A DNA stretch of 64,000 nt. It comes from Burkholderia latens. GTDB lineage: Bacteria > Pseudomonadota > Gammaproteobacteria > Burkholderiales > Burkholderiaceae. Below, one piece after another: positions 55,641 through 63,919 of the stretch. Under the pieces are notes generated by a model. The model was not told the origin of the DNA. It did not search any database and worked only from the letters and a program-made list of their open reading frames with translations. A program made the translations under genes and the position numbers. The stretch covers positions 1,240,001 to 1,304,000 of the forward strand of contig NZ_CP013435.1 of assembly GCF_001718795.1 (NCBI RefSeq), written 5' to 3'. Position 1 is the first letter of the stretch; the number at the start of each line of letters is the position of its first letter.

Positions 55641-56876
55641 ATGTCGACACCTCCCACCTCCAGCGTACCGCCTATCAACTGGGCGCCGACCGGGCCCGTC
55701 GTGCCGGCGGAATCCGCCATCCTGACCGGTGTGCTCGCCGACACGAACGCGGCGTTCGGCGGCAACCTGAACATCACGAACGAAGACGGCACGCCGAACG
55801 TGACAACGCCGCAGGGGCAGCTCGCATCGAGCCTCACGGCGATCATCGGCGCGAAGAACGACGACATGCTCGAGGTGTCGAACGGCGTCGACCCCGATCT
55901 GGCCGACGGCCGCTGGCAGGACGCGATCGGGCGCATCTACTTCATCGAGCGCAACCCGGCCGAGCCGACAGCGCTGCAGGTCGCATGCGTCGGTGCCGCG
56001 AGCACAGTGATCCCGCTTGGCGCGTTGATCAAGGATTCGAGCAACAACGTCTACCTCTGCACGCAGGCCGGCACGATCCCGGCGAGCGGCACGATCACGC
56101 TCGGGTTTGCCTGCAAGGTGACCGGGCCCACGCCGGTCCCGGCAGCAGGGCAGGTGTCCATCTATCAGGCGATCCCCGGATGGGACACCGTCAGCGTCGT
56201 ATCCGGCGTGGTCGGCAGCGACGTCGAGTCGCGCGCGGACTTCGAATACCGGCGCCGGCAGTCGGTCGCGCTGAACGCCGCGGGCTCGGTGCCAGCCGTG
56301 CGCGCGAAGGTGCTGAACGTCGCGGGCGTGCTAGACGCGTGCGTGCTCGACAATCCGCTCGGCACGTCGGTCGTGAACGGCACCTACACGCTCGCACCCA
56401 ACTCGCTGTACGTCGGGGTGTACGGCGGCGCGGCGCAGGACATCGGCAACGCCATCTGGACGAAGAAGTCGCCGGGCTGCAATTACAACGGGAACACGAC
56501 AGTCACGGTGCAGGACACGAGCGTCGGCTCGCAGCCGTATCCGAGCTACACCGTGAAGTTTCAGGTGCTGACGGCCGTGCCGATCCTGTTCTCCGTGCAG
56601 CTCGTGAACAATCCGAATCTGCCGGCAAACGTCGTGCAGCTCGTGCAGAACGCGATCATCGAGGCGTTCACGGGTGCCGACGGCGGCTCGCGTGCGCGCA
56701 GCAACTCGACCATCTTCGCGGGCCGTTACTACCCGGGCGTGATCGCGATCGATCCGTCGGTTGAGCTGCTGTCGATCCAGCTCGGCACGACCACGGCGAA
56801 CCAGAACAGCGTCGTGATGGGGATCGACAAGACGCCGACGCTGACGGCGGCCAACATCTCGGTGAGCCTCGTATGA
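55641..56876 (+). CDS. Baseplate J-like protein
   Basis: 411 residues. Baseplate J core: DPDLADGRWQDAIGRIYFIERNPAEP, IPGWDTVSVVSGVVGSDVESRADFEYRRRQSVALNA, and C-terminal VVQLVQNAIIEAFTGADGG. It forms the outer ring with the wedge protein. The start at 55641 follows the previous stop by eight bases. Confidence 0.9.
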   Translation: MSTPPTSSVPPINWAPTGPVVPAESAILTGVLADTNAAFGGNLNITNEDGTPNVTTPQGQLASSLTAIIGAKNDDMLEVSNGVDPDLADGRWQDAIGRIYFIERNPAEPTALQVACVGAASTVIPLGALIKDSSNNVYLCTQAGTIPASGTITLGFACKVTGPTPVPAAGQVSIYQAIPGWDTVSVVSGVVGSDVESRADFEYRRRQSVALNAAGSVPAVRAKVLNVAGVLDACVLDNPLGTSVVNGTYTLAPNSLYVGVYGGAAQDIGNAIWTKKSPGCNYNGNTTVTVQDTSVGSQPYPSYTVKFQVLTAVPILFSVQLVNNPNLPANVVQLVQNAIIEAFTGADGGSRARSNSTIFAGRYYPGVIAIDPSVELLSIQLGTTTANQNSVVMGIDKTPTLTAANISVSLV

Positions 56877-57544
56877 AAAACGTGATGCGCACCGTTATCG
56901 CGCAGTATGCGAACAGCCCGACGCTGTTGCAGCTGATCGAGAATTTCGACCAGTACATCGATCCGAGCGCGGATATCGATGCGTTCTACGACATGGTGTG
57001 GAACGTCGATACTGCGGTCGGTCGCGGGCTCGACATCTGGGGAAAGATTGTCGGCCTCGAGCACGGGCGTCTGCTCAAGATCCCGAGCGCCGAGATCAAT
57101 CTCGGATTCAAAGAGGCGGGCAACGCGAGCGCGACGCCTTTCGGCTCGGGGGTCTTCTATTCGGGCAGTACTGTCACCGAGAATTACTACCTGGCGGACG
57201 ATGCGTTCCGCACGCTGATCCTCGTGAAGGCGATGGCGAACATCTCGGACGGGTCGATCCCGAGCTACAACCAGCTGCTGCAGAACCTCTTCAAGGGCCG
57301 AGGCCGGTGCTACGTGAACGACCTCGGCAACATGCAGATGCGCTACACGTTCGAGTTTTACCTACAGCCGTTCGAGATGGCCATCATGCAGCAGTCCGGA
57401 GCGATGCCGCGGCCGACCGGCGTGCTCGCATCCATCGCGCAAATCCCAGTCCCCAACGTGTTCGGTTTCAGCGAGGCGGGCACGCAAAGCGTTGCGCCGT
57501 TCGGTCAGGGCACTTTCTTCAATGGAGTCGTCAATGCAGTCTAG
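56873..57544 (+). CDS. DUF2612 baseplate protein (gpI-like)
   Basis: 223 residues (LLQLIENFDQYIDPSADIDAFYDMVWNVDTAVGRGLDIWGKIVGL, FKEAGNASATPFGSGVFYSG). It connects baseplate and fibre. The FKEAG..ATPFG motif returns at the end as FSEAGTQSVAPFG, an internal repeat. Confidence 0.85.
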   Translation: MKNVMRTVIAQYANSPTLLQLIENFDQYIDPSADIDAFYDMVWNVDTAVGRGLDIWGKIVGLEHGRLLKIPSAEINLGFKEAGNASATPFGSGVFYSGSTVTENYYLADDAFRTLILVKAMANISDGSIPSYNQLLQNLFKGRGRCYVNDLGNMQMRYTFEFYLQPFEMAIMQQSGAMPRPTGVLASIAQIPVPNVFGFSEAGTQSVAPFGQGTFFNGVVNAV

Positions 57545-58673
57545 CCAAACACCCACTCTTGTCCCGCTCGCATTCGCAGCGAACGGCACGAAGAACACGA
57601 TCCCGGAAGCGTCGCAGATCGGTATCACGCCCGGCGCGGCATCGCTCAACGACGGATTCCCGCCGCTCACGTTCACGCCAGTTGCAGCTGGCGGCGTGCC
57701 GCCCGCAGGCGGCGACTTCAACGGCATTCTGAATCTGCTCTCGCAGACGATCCGGTGGAAGCACGCGGGCGGCCAGTTTGGCTACAACTCGACCTTCGCG
57801 AATGATACGAACGTCGGCGGATATCCGCGTGGTGCGCTGTTGCTGCGCGCGGACCAAAGCGGCCTGTGGCTCAACCAGTCCGACAACAACACGGCCAATC
57901 CGGATACCGGCGGCGCAGGATGGGTCGCCGCGCTCATGAGCGGCACGGTAGGCCAGACGCGCAACCTCGTGATGAGTGTGACCTCGGCAAGCGCGACGGC
58001 GACGCTGACGGCTGACGAGATCGTCGTCGGTACCGCGCTGGGCGGCCAGAAATACGTGCTCGGCGCGTTCAGCAAGACGATCAACCTCGCCACGACCGGC
58101 GCCGGCGGCATGGACACGGGCAGCGCCCCGACAAGCGGCTACGTTGCGCTGTACGCGATCTACAACCCGACGACGGGTGTGAGCGCGCTGCTGGCGACGA
58201 ATGCGACGGCGGCCGCGCAACCGACCGTGTACGGCGGCGCGAACATGCCGAGCGGCTACACCGCGTCGGCGCTCGTTTCCGTGTGGCCTACGAACGGCAG
58301 CGGACAGTTTGTGCACGGCCAGCAGGCCGACCGGCAGATCGTTTTCGACCCGGTGACGGTTCTGAGCGCGAATAGCGGCCCGACGAGCCTCACCTCTCTT
58401 TCGGTGTCGAGCGCAGTCCCGAAAAACGCGAAAAGCATCAACGGGAATATCGGTTATGCGTCGACGACGGCGGCCCAACTGGCGTTGAATCTTTCCCCGT
58501 GGTCTTCTTCGGTAACGCATCAGTCGCAGGGGTATCAGGCATCTGGATCGAACGGCTTTAACTCATCGTTCAATGATCTGCTCATTGTTACAGCGCAGAC
58601 GATCTATTACTCAATTCAGGTAAATGCGGGCACGCCGACGTTCAACGTGTCCGTATCTGGATACAAATTCTGA
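57534..58673 (+). CDS. Tail fibre / receptor-binding protein
   Basis: 379 residues. N-terminal attachment domain (TLVPLAFAANGTKNTIPEASQIGITPGAASLNDGFPPLTFTPVAAGGVPPAGGDFNG: cited in parts as IGITPGAASLNDGFPP and VPPAGGDFNGILN) is typical of Burkholderia and Pseudomonas fibres. The rest is Thr/Ser/Ala-rich, the C-terminus binds receptor. G+C falls in the last 300 bases, as expected for a fast-evolving tip. Confidence 0.82.
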   Translation: MQSSQTPTLVPLAFAANGTKNTIPEASQIGITPGAASLNDGFPPLTFTPVAAGGVPPAGGDFNGILNLLSQTIRWKHAGGQFGYNSTFANDTNVGGYPRGALLLRADQSGLWLNQSDNNTANPDTGGAGWVAALMSGTVGQTRNLVMSVTSASATATLTADEIVVGTALGGQKYVLGAFSKTINLATTGAGGMDTGSAPTSGYVALYAIYNPTTGVSALLATNATAAAQPTVYGGANMPSGYTASALVSVWPTNGSGQFVHGQQADRQIVFDPVTVLSANSGPTSLTSLSVSSAVPKNAKSINGNIGYASTTAAQLALNLSPWSSSVTHQSQGYQASGSNGFNSSFNDLLIVTAQTIYYSIQVNAGTPTFNVSVSGYKF

Positions 58674-58684
58674 AGGGAGTGGAA

Positions 58685-58861
58685 ATGTTTGTTCAATTCT
58701 CGGACTCGAAAGAGACCACCATCATTTCCGTGTTCGGTTGCCCCCAAGATCCGGAAACTTTCCCGAATCAAGGGGAGGTGACCATTAGCGATGCGAGGTA
58801 TGCGAGCTACTTTGCGGCGCTCCCGGAATGGGCGCAGCAGTCACTTCCTGCACCGGGCTAA
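58685..58861 (+). CDS. Small protein after the tail fibre
   Basis: 58 residues (DSKETTIISVFGCPQDPETFPNQGEVTISDARYASYFAALP). Position suggests a fibre-assembly helper. Its 3' end overlaps the convergent acyltransferase gene by 77 bases. Confidence 0.6.
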   Translation: MFVQFSDSKETTIISVFGCPQDPETFPNQGEVTISDARYASYFAALPEWAQQSLPAPG

Positions 58862-59933
58862 ATCGTCCTGAGCGCAACAAGGAAACGCATGGCTTTTCGA
58901 TCAGATGCCACGACGCCGCCGCGATCGCGATCGTTGCTGGCATCGTGATAGTCAGGCTGATGAGATTGTCCAATTGCGGATAACGTGAAGCGACGATTTG
59001 CTGTATTGGAAAGGCCCAAAGATATATTCCGTACGAGTAATCGTTGCGCGGCGCGAAGCGGCGCAATGCAGTTGTCACGCCAAGCGTCAGCATGCCGTAG
59101 ACGAAGGCCGAGTAGAACAGCAGTGGCGCGATGGGCGACGCGCGAAAGACCAGGTATGCGGCGCCAAGCAATGCCGCGACTGTCCAATTCAGGACCACTC
59201 GGTCCTTGTACGTATACAGCAACATCCCAAGCAGGAAGAACGGCGGCGCGTAAAACGAATAGCCCGTAGGCTTCCCCGCTAGGTCGCGCAGAAATTCGAT
59301 GCTGGTCCCGTGTGAGACAAGGTAGGCGAATCCAATAGAGGCGGCAGCGGTGAAAGCTATGGATCGCCACTTTGCGCGGAAGCAGCCCAATATGCCCGCG
59401 CAGAAGACGATCATGTAGCACTTCAGTTCGATTGGGAGCGTCCAAAGTGATCCGTTGACGATGTACCTCAGAGGCGCGGTTTCGAATATTCCCGGAAGCG
59501 TCGCCTGTATTCCTGAAAATAGTTTGACGTTGGCTGAGAAATAGTGCGCCGCGTCGTGCCCCCTGACTGTCTCAGCGAATCCCATCGTCGAAAGTGAGGG
59601 GTACAGTAGATAGGCGGTCAGGAAAACACAGGCAATCAGCCCGGGATATATCCGCGCTAGGCGCAGCGCCACGAAACGAACGATCGACCTCTGACGATCG
59701 AAGCTCGACGTGACCATGATGCCGCTAAGAAGGAAGAATGAATAGACGGAGAGGCTTCCCGTGTACTCCAGCCCAGTGAACTTAAGAATCGGCTCGGTTC
59801 TTCCGGCCGCCGGCTGAAGCCAGAAGGAATGCCCGAACATCACGAGAAGGGCCGCGCAAAGGCGCAGCAGGTCGAAATTATTTCGGCCCGGCTGAAGGTA
59901 CTCTGATAGTCGGTAAATCTTCGGCGGTTTCAT
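58785..59933 (-). CDS. Acyltransferase-3 family O-acyltransferase (lysogenic conversion candidate)
   Basis: 382 residues, about ten membrane segments. The family start NNFDLLRLCAALLVMFGHSF has the catalytic-type His, and FLLSGIMVTSS is conserved. Such enzymes acetylate O-antigen or other surface glycans and, when carried by prophages, change serotype and block superinfection. It is leftward among rightward late genes and visibly lower in G+C, signs of separate acquisition. The leader carries a 9-bp hairpin (59948-59975). Confidence 0.88.
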   Translation of the reverse strand: MKPPKIYRLSEYLQPGRNNFDLLRLCAALLVMFGHSFWLQPAAGRTEPILKFTGLEYTGSLSVYSFFLLSGIMVTSSFDRQRSIVRFVALRLARIYPGLIACVFLTAYLLYPSLSTMGFAETVRGHDAAHYFSANVKLFSGIQATLPGIFETAPLRYIVNGSLWTLPIELKCYMIVFCAGILGCFRAKWRSIAFTAAASIGFAYLVSHGTSIEFLRDLAGKPTGYSFYAPPFFLLGMLLYTYKDRVVLNWTVAALLGAAYLVFRASPIAPLLFYSAFVYGMLTLGVTTALRRFAPRNDYSYGIYLWAFPIQQIVASRYPQLDNLISLTITMPATIAIAAASWHLIEKPCVSLLRSGRFSPVQEVTAAPIPGAPQSSSHTSHR

Positions 59934-59947
59934 GTGGCGGTGCGATG

Positions 59948-59975
59948 GTGCCGGTCAGCTCTGATCGACCGGCAC
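59948..59975. repeat. 9-bp inverted repeat before the acyltransferase gene
   Basis: GTGCCGGTC and GACCGGCAC flank a 10-base loop, between the lipoprotein stop and the acyltransferase start. Read leftward it has no T-run and could attenuate translation; read rightward it is followed by TTTA and could be a weak terminator of late transcription. Confidence 0.6.
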
Positions 59976-60027
59976 TTTACCATCAACCGCATCACCACCT
60001 GGAAGGCTCCCTTGCCGATTAAATCGG

Positions 60028-61059
60028 TCAGGACGTCGGAATCTTGATGGTCATGCGGCCAATCTGACCGTCGAGCCCTTGCGCCGGCTCTGCCTTGTTC
60101 CCGCCACCGAACCAGACGTAATAGGTGCCGTCGTCTTTGCCGGTCGGCAGGATCGTCGGATCGCAGATCACTTGCGAATCCCACGCCTGCCGCATGCTCG
60201 GCGGAATAAGCCCCTGCGACATCTTCGTCCAGTGAACAGCGTCGGTTGATACGGCCCATCCGAGATCGCGAAATTCGGAGCTGGCGCGGCCCGTGTAGAG
60301 CATGTAGTAGTAGGGCGCGGCGTAGACAACGGCTGGTTCGCCTTGGCCGTGGGCGTCAAAGTCGCTCGGGCCGCCGGACGGCAGAAGCGGCGCGTCGGAC
60401 TTCGTCCATGCGATGCCGTCGATGGAAGTCGCAACGCCCATGAGCTGCTGGCCGGCCTTGTTCTCGCCGAGGAAGTAGAGATAGAGCGTATTGCCGAACT
60501 GAACGACGTACGGATCGGCGACCGCAGCGTCATCCCACGATCCCGGCGTACCTACATCGAGCACGGGGCTAGGCAGCGCGGTGAAGTGCGTGCCGTCGTT
60601 CGAAGTCGCGAGGCCGATCTTCATCGCGCCGTTGCTATCGGCGCCGTGATAGTAGTAGTACACCTTGCCATTGAAATTGATGGCCGAGCCGTTAGCGGCG
60701 ATGTATTGCGTCGACCATCCGCCAAGGTCGAGTACTGGTGCCCCGGATTTCTGCCAGGTCATTCCGCCATCGCCTGAGGTGGCGAGGCCCGAGCGCCAAA
60801 CCTTTCCATCGAATCCTGAGTAGTAGTTGCTCAGCGAGCCGTTGAACTGGATGACAGAAGGATTGAGCACGTCGCTCGATTCCCATGACTGTGCATCTCC
60901 GCGCTGCAGTACCGGGTTCGGTTCGATCGCTGTGATCGTGAGGGACGGATTCGGAGCAGACGCGGGAGCCGGGGCGGACGTGGCCGGCGGTGCCGATTGA
61001 GTGCCATCACCTCCGCCTCCGCAACCCGATAGCGCGGCTGCAGCGCAACCGATCGCCAT
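60028..61059 (-). CDS. Lipoprotein with glycosidase-like beta-propeller
   Basis: 343 residues. A signal peptide ends at the lipobox LSGC. After a Pro/Ala linker come repeated blades: NPSVIQFNGSLSNYYSG, INFNGKVYYYYHG, DPYVVQFGNTLYLYFLG, EPAVVYAAPYYYMLYTG, DPTILPTGKDDGTYYVWFG. This is the five-bladed pattern of GH43/GH32-type sugar hydrolases and sugar-binding proteins. The ATG lies two bases after the upstream regulator stop, so the two are coupled. Enzymatic activity is not proven. Confidence 0.8.
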   Translation of the reverse strand: MAIGCAAAALSGCGGGGDGTQSAPPATSAPAPASAPNPSLTITAIEPNPVLQRGDAQSWESSDVLNPSVIQFNGSLSNYYSGFDGKVWRSGLATSGDGGMTWQKSGAPVLDLGGWSTQYIAANGSAINFNGKVYYYYHGADSNGAMKIGLATSNDGTHFTALPSPVLDVGTPGSWDDAAVADPYVVQFGNTLYLYFLGENKAGQQLMGVATSIDGIAWTKSDAPLLPSGGPSDFDAHGQGEPAVVYAAPYYYMLYTGRASSEFRDLGWAVSTDAVHWTKMSQGLIPPSMRQAWDSQVICDPTILPTGKDDGTYYVWFGGGNKAEPAQGLDGQIGRMTIKIPTS

Positions 61060-61061
61060 CG

Positions 61062-61361
61062 CTACGGCTGCGACTCTCCATCGGGCGCCGGGGAGTCGGC
61101 TGGTGCGTCCAGATCGATCGCCGCGCCGACCTCGCGCATCGTCGCCAGCACGCGCTCGATTTCTCGTTTCGGGAGTGTGACGAGTGCGGCCGCCATGAAC
61201 AGGTTGGCCGGCGGGATTCCTTGCGGCTTGTTCTCGTCCGCGTAATCCCTCCATCGCCGAGCACTCTTCAGCCCGAGAATCCGCGCCATCTGCGTGCCGG
61301 AGTAGCCGAGCTCCTCCTTCCATTGCTTCATCTGAGCCACGGTGGGCGAGCGAAAGAGCAT
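61062..61361 (-). CDS. Small regulator-like protein of the lysogenic-conversion cassette
   Basis: 99 residues. TVAQMKQWKEELGYSGTQMARILGLKSARRWRDYADENK is an XRE-like helix-turn-helix. It is the first gene behind the promoter with the 17-bp palindrome, which is its probable operator. A TTG start at 61376 would add five residues. Confidence 0.75.
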   Translation of the reverse strand: MLFRSPTVAQMKQWKEELGYSGTQMARILGLKSARRWRDYADENKPQGIPPANLFMAAALVTLPKREIERVLATMREVGAAIDLDAPADSPAPDGESQP

Positions 61362-61458
61362 GTTGAGTTGATCCAATACGCGCAGGCGCGCGAAAGCAGC
61401 GTTTCATGATGAGTTCCTTTCGGATGGCGGCCGCGCGATGTGCGCTTCCTATGCCTCC

Positions 61459-61487
61459 AAGTTAGGCGGATTCCGCCTATGTGTCAA
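61459..61487 (-). promoter_or_regulatory. Promoter of the conversion cassette with operator in the spacer
   Basis: On the minus strand TTGACA (61482-61487), 17 nt, TAACTT (61459-61464). The palindrome TAGGCGGATTCCGCCTA (61463-61479) fills the spacer between the two boxes, so a bound repressor would exclude RNA polymerase. Confidence 0.85.
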
Positions 61488-61615
61488 GTCCAATCGTTGC
61501 GGCGGCATCGCGTCCCGCTCGTCGCCGTGTCACTTCGCGCAATTTCCCTGAATTTCCGAATAAATCTTTGGCCGATAATCAGCGCATCCGATTTTCAATT
61601 AACGGACTCTGGTAA

Positions 61616-61897
61616 ATGAATGGTCAAAATAACCAGCAAAATAACCCCGGTTCTTGGCTTGTAAGTGCAAAAACCGTGATTAGCACGGTCGCCGGCCTTG
61701 TTTCCATCTTGGCCGCACTGGTAGGGGCTTCGGCATGGTGTATTGGCCTTTATTCTGGTCTTTCTAATCGCGTTACGGTGCTTGAACAGAGTAATCAGGC
61801 GATGCGTGACGATTTGAAAGACATCAAGCAAATGGTTTCTCAGCTCGTATTGGGCGCTGCGGGGAACCGGCCTGAGACTCGACGATGGGTGAAATGA
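61616..61897 (+). CDS. Lysis-region membrane protein with coiled coil
   Basis: 93 residues. One membrane segment (VISTVAGLVSILAALVGASAWCIGLY) followed by a coiled coil (VTVLEQSNQAMRDDLKDIKQMVSQL). A GATAAT at 61574-61579 may be a -10 box. The gene is AT-rich. It may be a holin partner or antiholin. Confidence 0.65.
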   Translation: MNGQNNQQNNPGSWLVSAKTVISTVAGLVSILAALVGASAWCIGLYSGLSNRVTVLEQSNQAMRDDLKDIKQMVSQLVLGAAGNRPETRRWVK

Positions 61898-62175
61898 TGA
61901 AATGGCGAATCACGCTGGCCGACGGCTGGCAGAACTTGCATAAGCGCGGCACCGTCATCGTGAGCGGCGCGCTTGCGCTCCTCACGGCCGCCGGCCCGGC
62001 GATCGTCGAGGCGTGGAACTCGATGCCCGCCGACCTGAAAGAGCTCCTGCCACAGGGCGTGCAGCGTTACGCGGCGCTCGTCGCGTTCGCGCTGATCCTG
62101 GTCGTGCGCTACACCGCGGTGCGCCGCGTGCCGCCGCCGGCAGCCGGGCAGGAGAGCGGCGATGGCGTTCAGTGA
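61885..62175 (+). CDS. Holin-like protein
   Basis: 96 residues with two hydrophobic segments (GTVIVSGALALLTAAGPAIVEAW and YAALVAFALILVVRYTAV) separated by a loop, and a charged tail: class II holin topology. It overlaps the genes on both sides, the endolysin by 14 bases. Confidence 0.75.
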   Translation: MGEMMKWRITLADGWQNLHKRGTVIVSGALALLTAAGPAIVEAWNSMPADLKELLPQGVQRYAALVAFALILVVRYTAVRRVPPPAAGQESGDGVQ

Positions 62176-62944
62176 CCTGTTCGGCGCGCTCGCGCGGCTG
62201 TTCGGCCTGAATCCGGCGCCGGTCGTCGACGTGCCGACGCTTTCGACCGCTGCACCACTTTCGGCCGCTCCTGACACGGGTTTCGCGGCTGGTGGTGCGG
62301 AAAGTGCGCCGGCTGTACCGCGAAACGTTGCAGCTGATACGGACGACGACGCATGGCTCACGCTCTGCCGCCCGCTGTCGCAGCACTTTGAGAGCTGCTA
62401 TCTCACCGCGTATCCGGATCCGGCCTCGCCGCTCGGCAAGGCGCTGCAGGCGCGCGGCCTCTGGTACAAGGTGCTCGGCGGCGCGCCGATCCCGAACGAT
62501 CCCGCGCTGCGCGCGCTGAGCGGCGCGCCGTGGACGTGCGGATGGGGCTCGACGGGCTCGGACGTCCGCGAGGGCACCGTCTGGACGCAGGCAACTGCTG
62601 ACGCGCGCCACGACGTGAACCTGCGCGCCGCGGCTGCGCTCATCGACCAGGCCGCGCGCGTGCCGCTGTCGGCGCAGCAGAAGGCCTCGCTCGTGAGCAT
62701 CGTGAACAACGTCGGGCCGGGCCGCGCGCGCCGCGCGGGCGATCCCGGGCGCGACGGCATCATCGTGCTCGCCAGCGGCCAGCCATCGACGCTGCTGCGG
62801 CACCTGAACGTCGGCGACTACGCCGGCGCGGCCGACCAGTTCCTGTCGTGGAATCGCGGCGGCGGCGTGGTGCTGCCGGGCCTCGTGCGGCGCCGCGCGG
62901 CCGAGCGCGATCTCTTTCTCACCGGACACTGGAGCGCGTCATGA
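62162..62944 (+). CDS. Endolysin, GH24 (T4-type) lysozyme
   Basis: 260 residues. A 60-residue N-terminal linker is followed by the lysozyme domain: catalytic Glu77 in HFESCYLTAYPDP, the WTCGWGSTGSDV substrate strand, and the C-terminal SWNRGGGVVLPGLVRRRAAERDLFL typical of GH24. No signal peptide, so it depends on the holin. Confidence 0.9.
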   Translation: MAFSDLFGALARLFGLNPAPVVDVPTLSTAAPLSAAPDTGFAAGGAESAPAVPRNVAADTDDDAWLTLCRPLSQHFESCYLTAYPDPASPLGKALQARGLWYKVLGGAPIPNDPALRALSGAPWTCGWGSTGSDVREGTVWTQATADARHDVNLRAAAALIDQAARVPLSAQQKASLVSIVNNVGPGRARRAGDPGRDGIIVLASGQPSTLLRHLNVGDYAGAADQFLSWNRGGGVVLPGLVRRRAAERDLFLTGHWSAS

Positions 62945-63261
62945 CGATCATCCCCATCCTGCTGAAATTCGGCCCGTGGCTGCTCGCGGCGGCCGGCGTG
63001 CTGTTCGGCATGTTCAGGCATCAGCAAGCCCGCACGGCGACCGCGCAGGCCGGCCAGAAGGATGCCGAAGCTCAGGCAACCGCCGCGCAGGCGCGCGAAC
63101 AGGTCGCACAGTCCGCAAACGCGGAAGCCCAGGCGAATGCCGACGCGGCGCAGGCCGGCGCGGCCGCCGCAAAGGAGAGAAGCGATGCAGAAACGAACGT
63201 TGGCGCTCTGCCTGCTGGCGGTGCTGAGCAGCAGCTGCGCGACGGATGGTCCCGCGACTAA
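62941..63261 (+). CDS. Rz-like inner-membrane spanin
   Basis: 106 residues. N-terminal membrane anchor (LLKFGPWLLAAAGVLFGMF) then a long Ala/Gln/Glu coiled coil. It overlaps endolysin by four bases and contains the Rz1 start in another frame. Confidence 0.85.
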   Translation: MTIIPILLKFGPWLLAAAGVLFGMFRHQQARTATAQAGQKDAEAQATAAQAREQVAQSANAEAQANADAAQAGAAAAKERSDAETNVGALPAGGAEQQLRDGWSRD

Positions 63262-63448
63262 GCCGCCTGCGGCGCCGTGCGAGCCGCAGATCGTCACGAA
63301 GACGCGGATCGTCGACACGGCGTGCGACTGGACGCGGCCGATCTACGTCAGCAAGACGGACGTGCTGAACGACGACACCGCGCGCCAGATCCTCGCGCAC
63401 AACATGGCCGGCGCGAAGAACTGCGGCTGGAAACCGAGCAGCAAGTAG
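63185..63448 (+). CDS. Rz1-like outer-membrane spanin lipoprotein
   Basis: 87 residues. Lipobox LSSSC at about residues 14-18, then a Pro-rich start of the mature chain (PATKPPAAPCEPQ). It overlaps Rz by 77 bases in the +1 frame. Together they fuse the two membranes at the end of lysis. Two further Cys may form disulfides. Confidence 0.85.
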   Translation: MQKRTLALCLLAVLSSSCATDGPATKPPAAPCEPQIVTKTRIVDTACDWTRPIYVSKTDVLNDDTARQILAHNMAGAKNCGWKPSSK

Positions 63449-63453
63449 CGGCC

Positions 63454-63467
63454 GCGCCGCGCGGCGC
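63454..63467. repeat. GC palindrome between convergent genes
   Basis: GCGCCGCGCGGCGC is a perfect palindrome in the 22-bp gap between Rz1 and the leftward gene. No T-run; possible factor-dependent stop for both transcripts. Confidence 0.4.
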
Positions 63468-63470
63468 ACG

Positions 63471-63839
63471 TCATTTGCCGACCAGGCGCCGCAGACGCAC
63501 GACCTCCAAGATCAGCACTCGAATGTCCTCTGGGCCGCAATACGACGGGCACGCCCACCAGTAGCGCAACTTCGGCAGGTCCGGAGACGTGAAGGTCGGG
63601 AGCGGTGCGTCGACGGCCGTCCGATCAGCGTAGGCAGCGCCGATCGTGCCGCCGCCCACCGGGATGGCCGGCTGAGCACGCCGATCGCGGCGCGTGTCAT
63701 CGAGCCGGCGCGCGCCGGGCTTCTTCGATCCGTGCCAGTGCTCGGCCTCCTCGTCGGTCATCCAGTAGCGCGTGCGCTGCGGCGGACCGTCGTAAGGCAT
63801 GTCGATGTACTCCCACTGATACTCCCAAAGCGGTTCCAT
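63471..63839 (-). CDS. Hypothetical protein, divergent from the HMCES-like gene
   Basis: 122 residues (MEPLWEYQWEYID, TRYWMTDEEAEHWHGSKKPGARRLDD, LILEVVRLRRLVGK). No family recognised. It shares the promoter region containing the SOS box and might be DNA-damage-induced. Confidence 0.65.
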   Translation of the reverse strand: MEPLWEYQWEYIDMPYDGPPQRTRYWMTDEEAEHWHGSKKPGARRLDDTRRDRRAQPAIPVGGGTIGAAYADRTAVDAPLPTFTSPDLPKLRYWWACPSYCGPEDIRVLILEVVRLRRLVGK

Positions 63840-63854
63840 GATACGAAAAATGCA

Positions 63855-63870
63855 CTGTACGGCTATACAG
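63855..63870. promoter_or_regulatory. LexA-type SOS box
   Basis: CTGTACGGCTATACAG fits CTGT-N8-ACAG, the beta/gamma-proteobacterial LexA box, extended by one CA/TG pair on each side. It lies between two divergent genes. A TATGAT at 63883-63888 may be the rightward -10 box, and TTGACG read leftward at 63893-63898 the leftward -35. Confidence 0.8.
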
Positions 63871-63919
63871 TGTAATCGGGAGTATGATGCGACCGTCAAC
63901 CCCTTAAAAAGGTGTCGGA

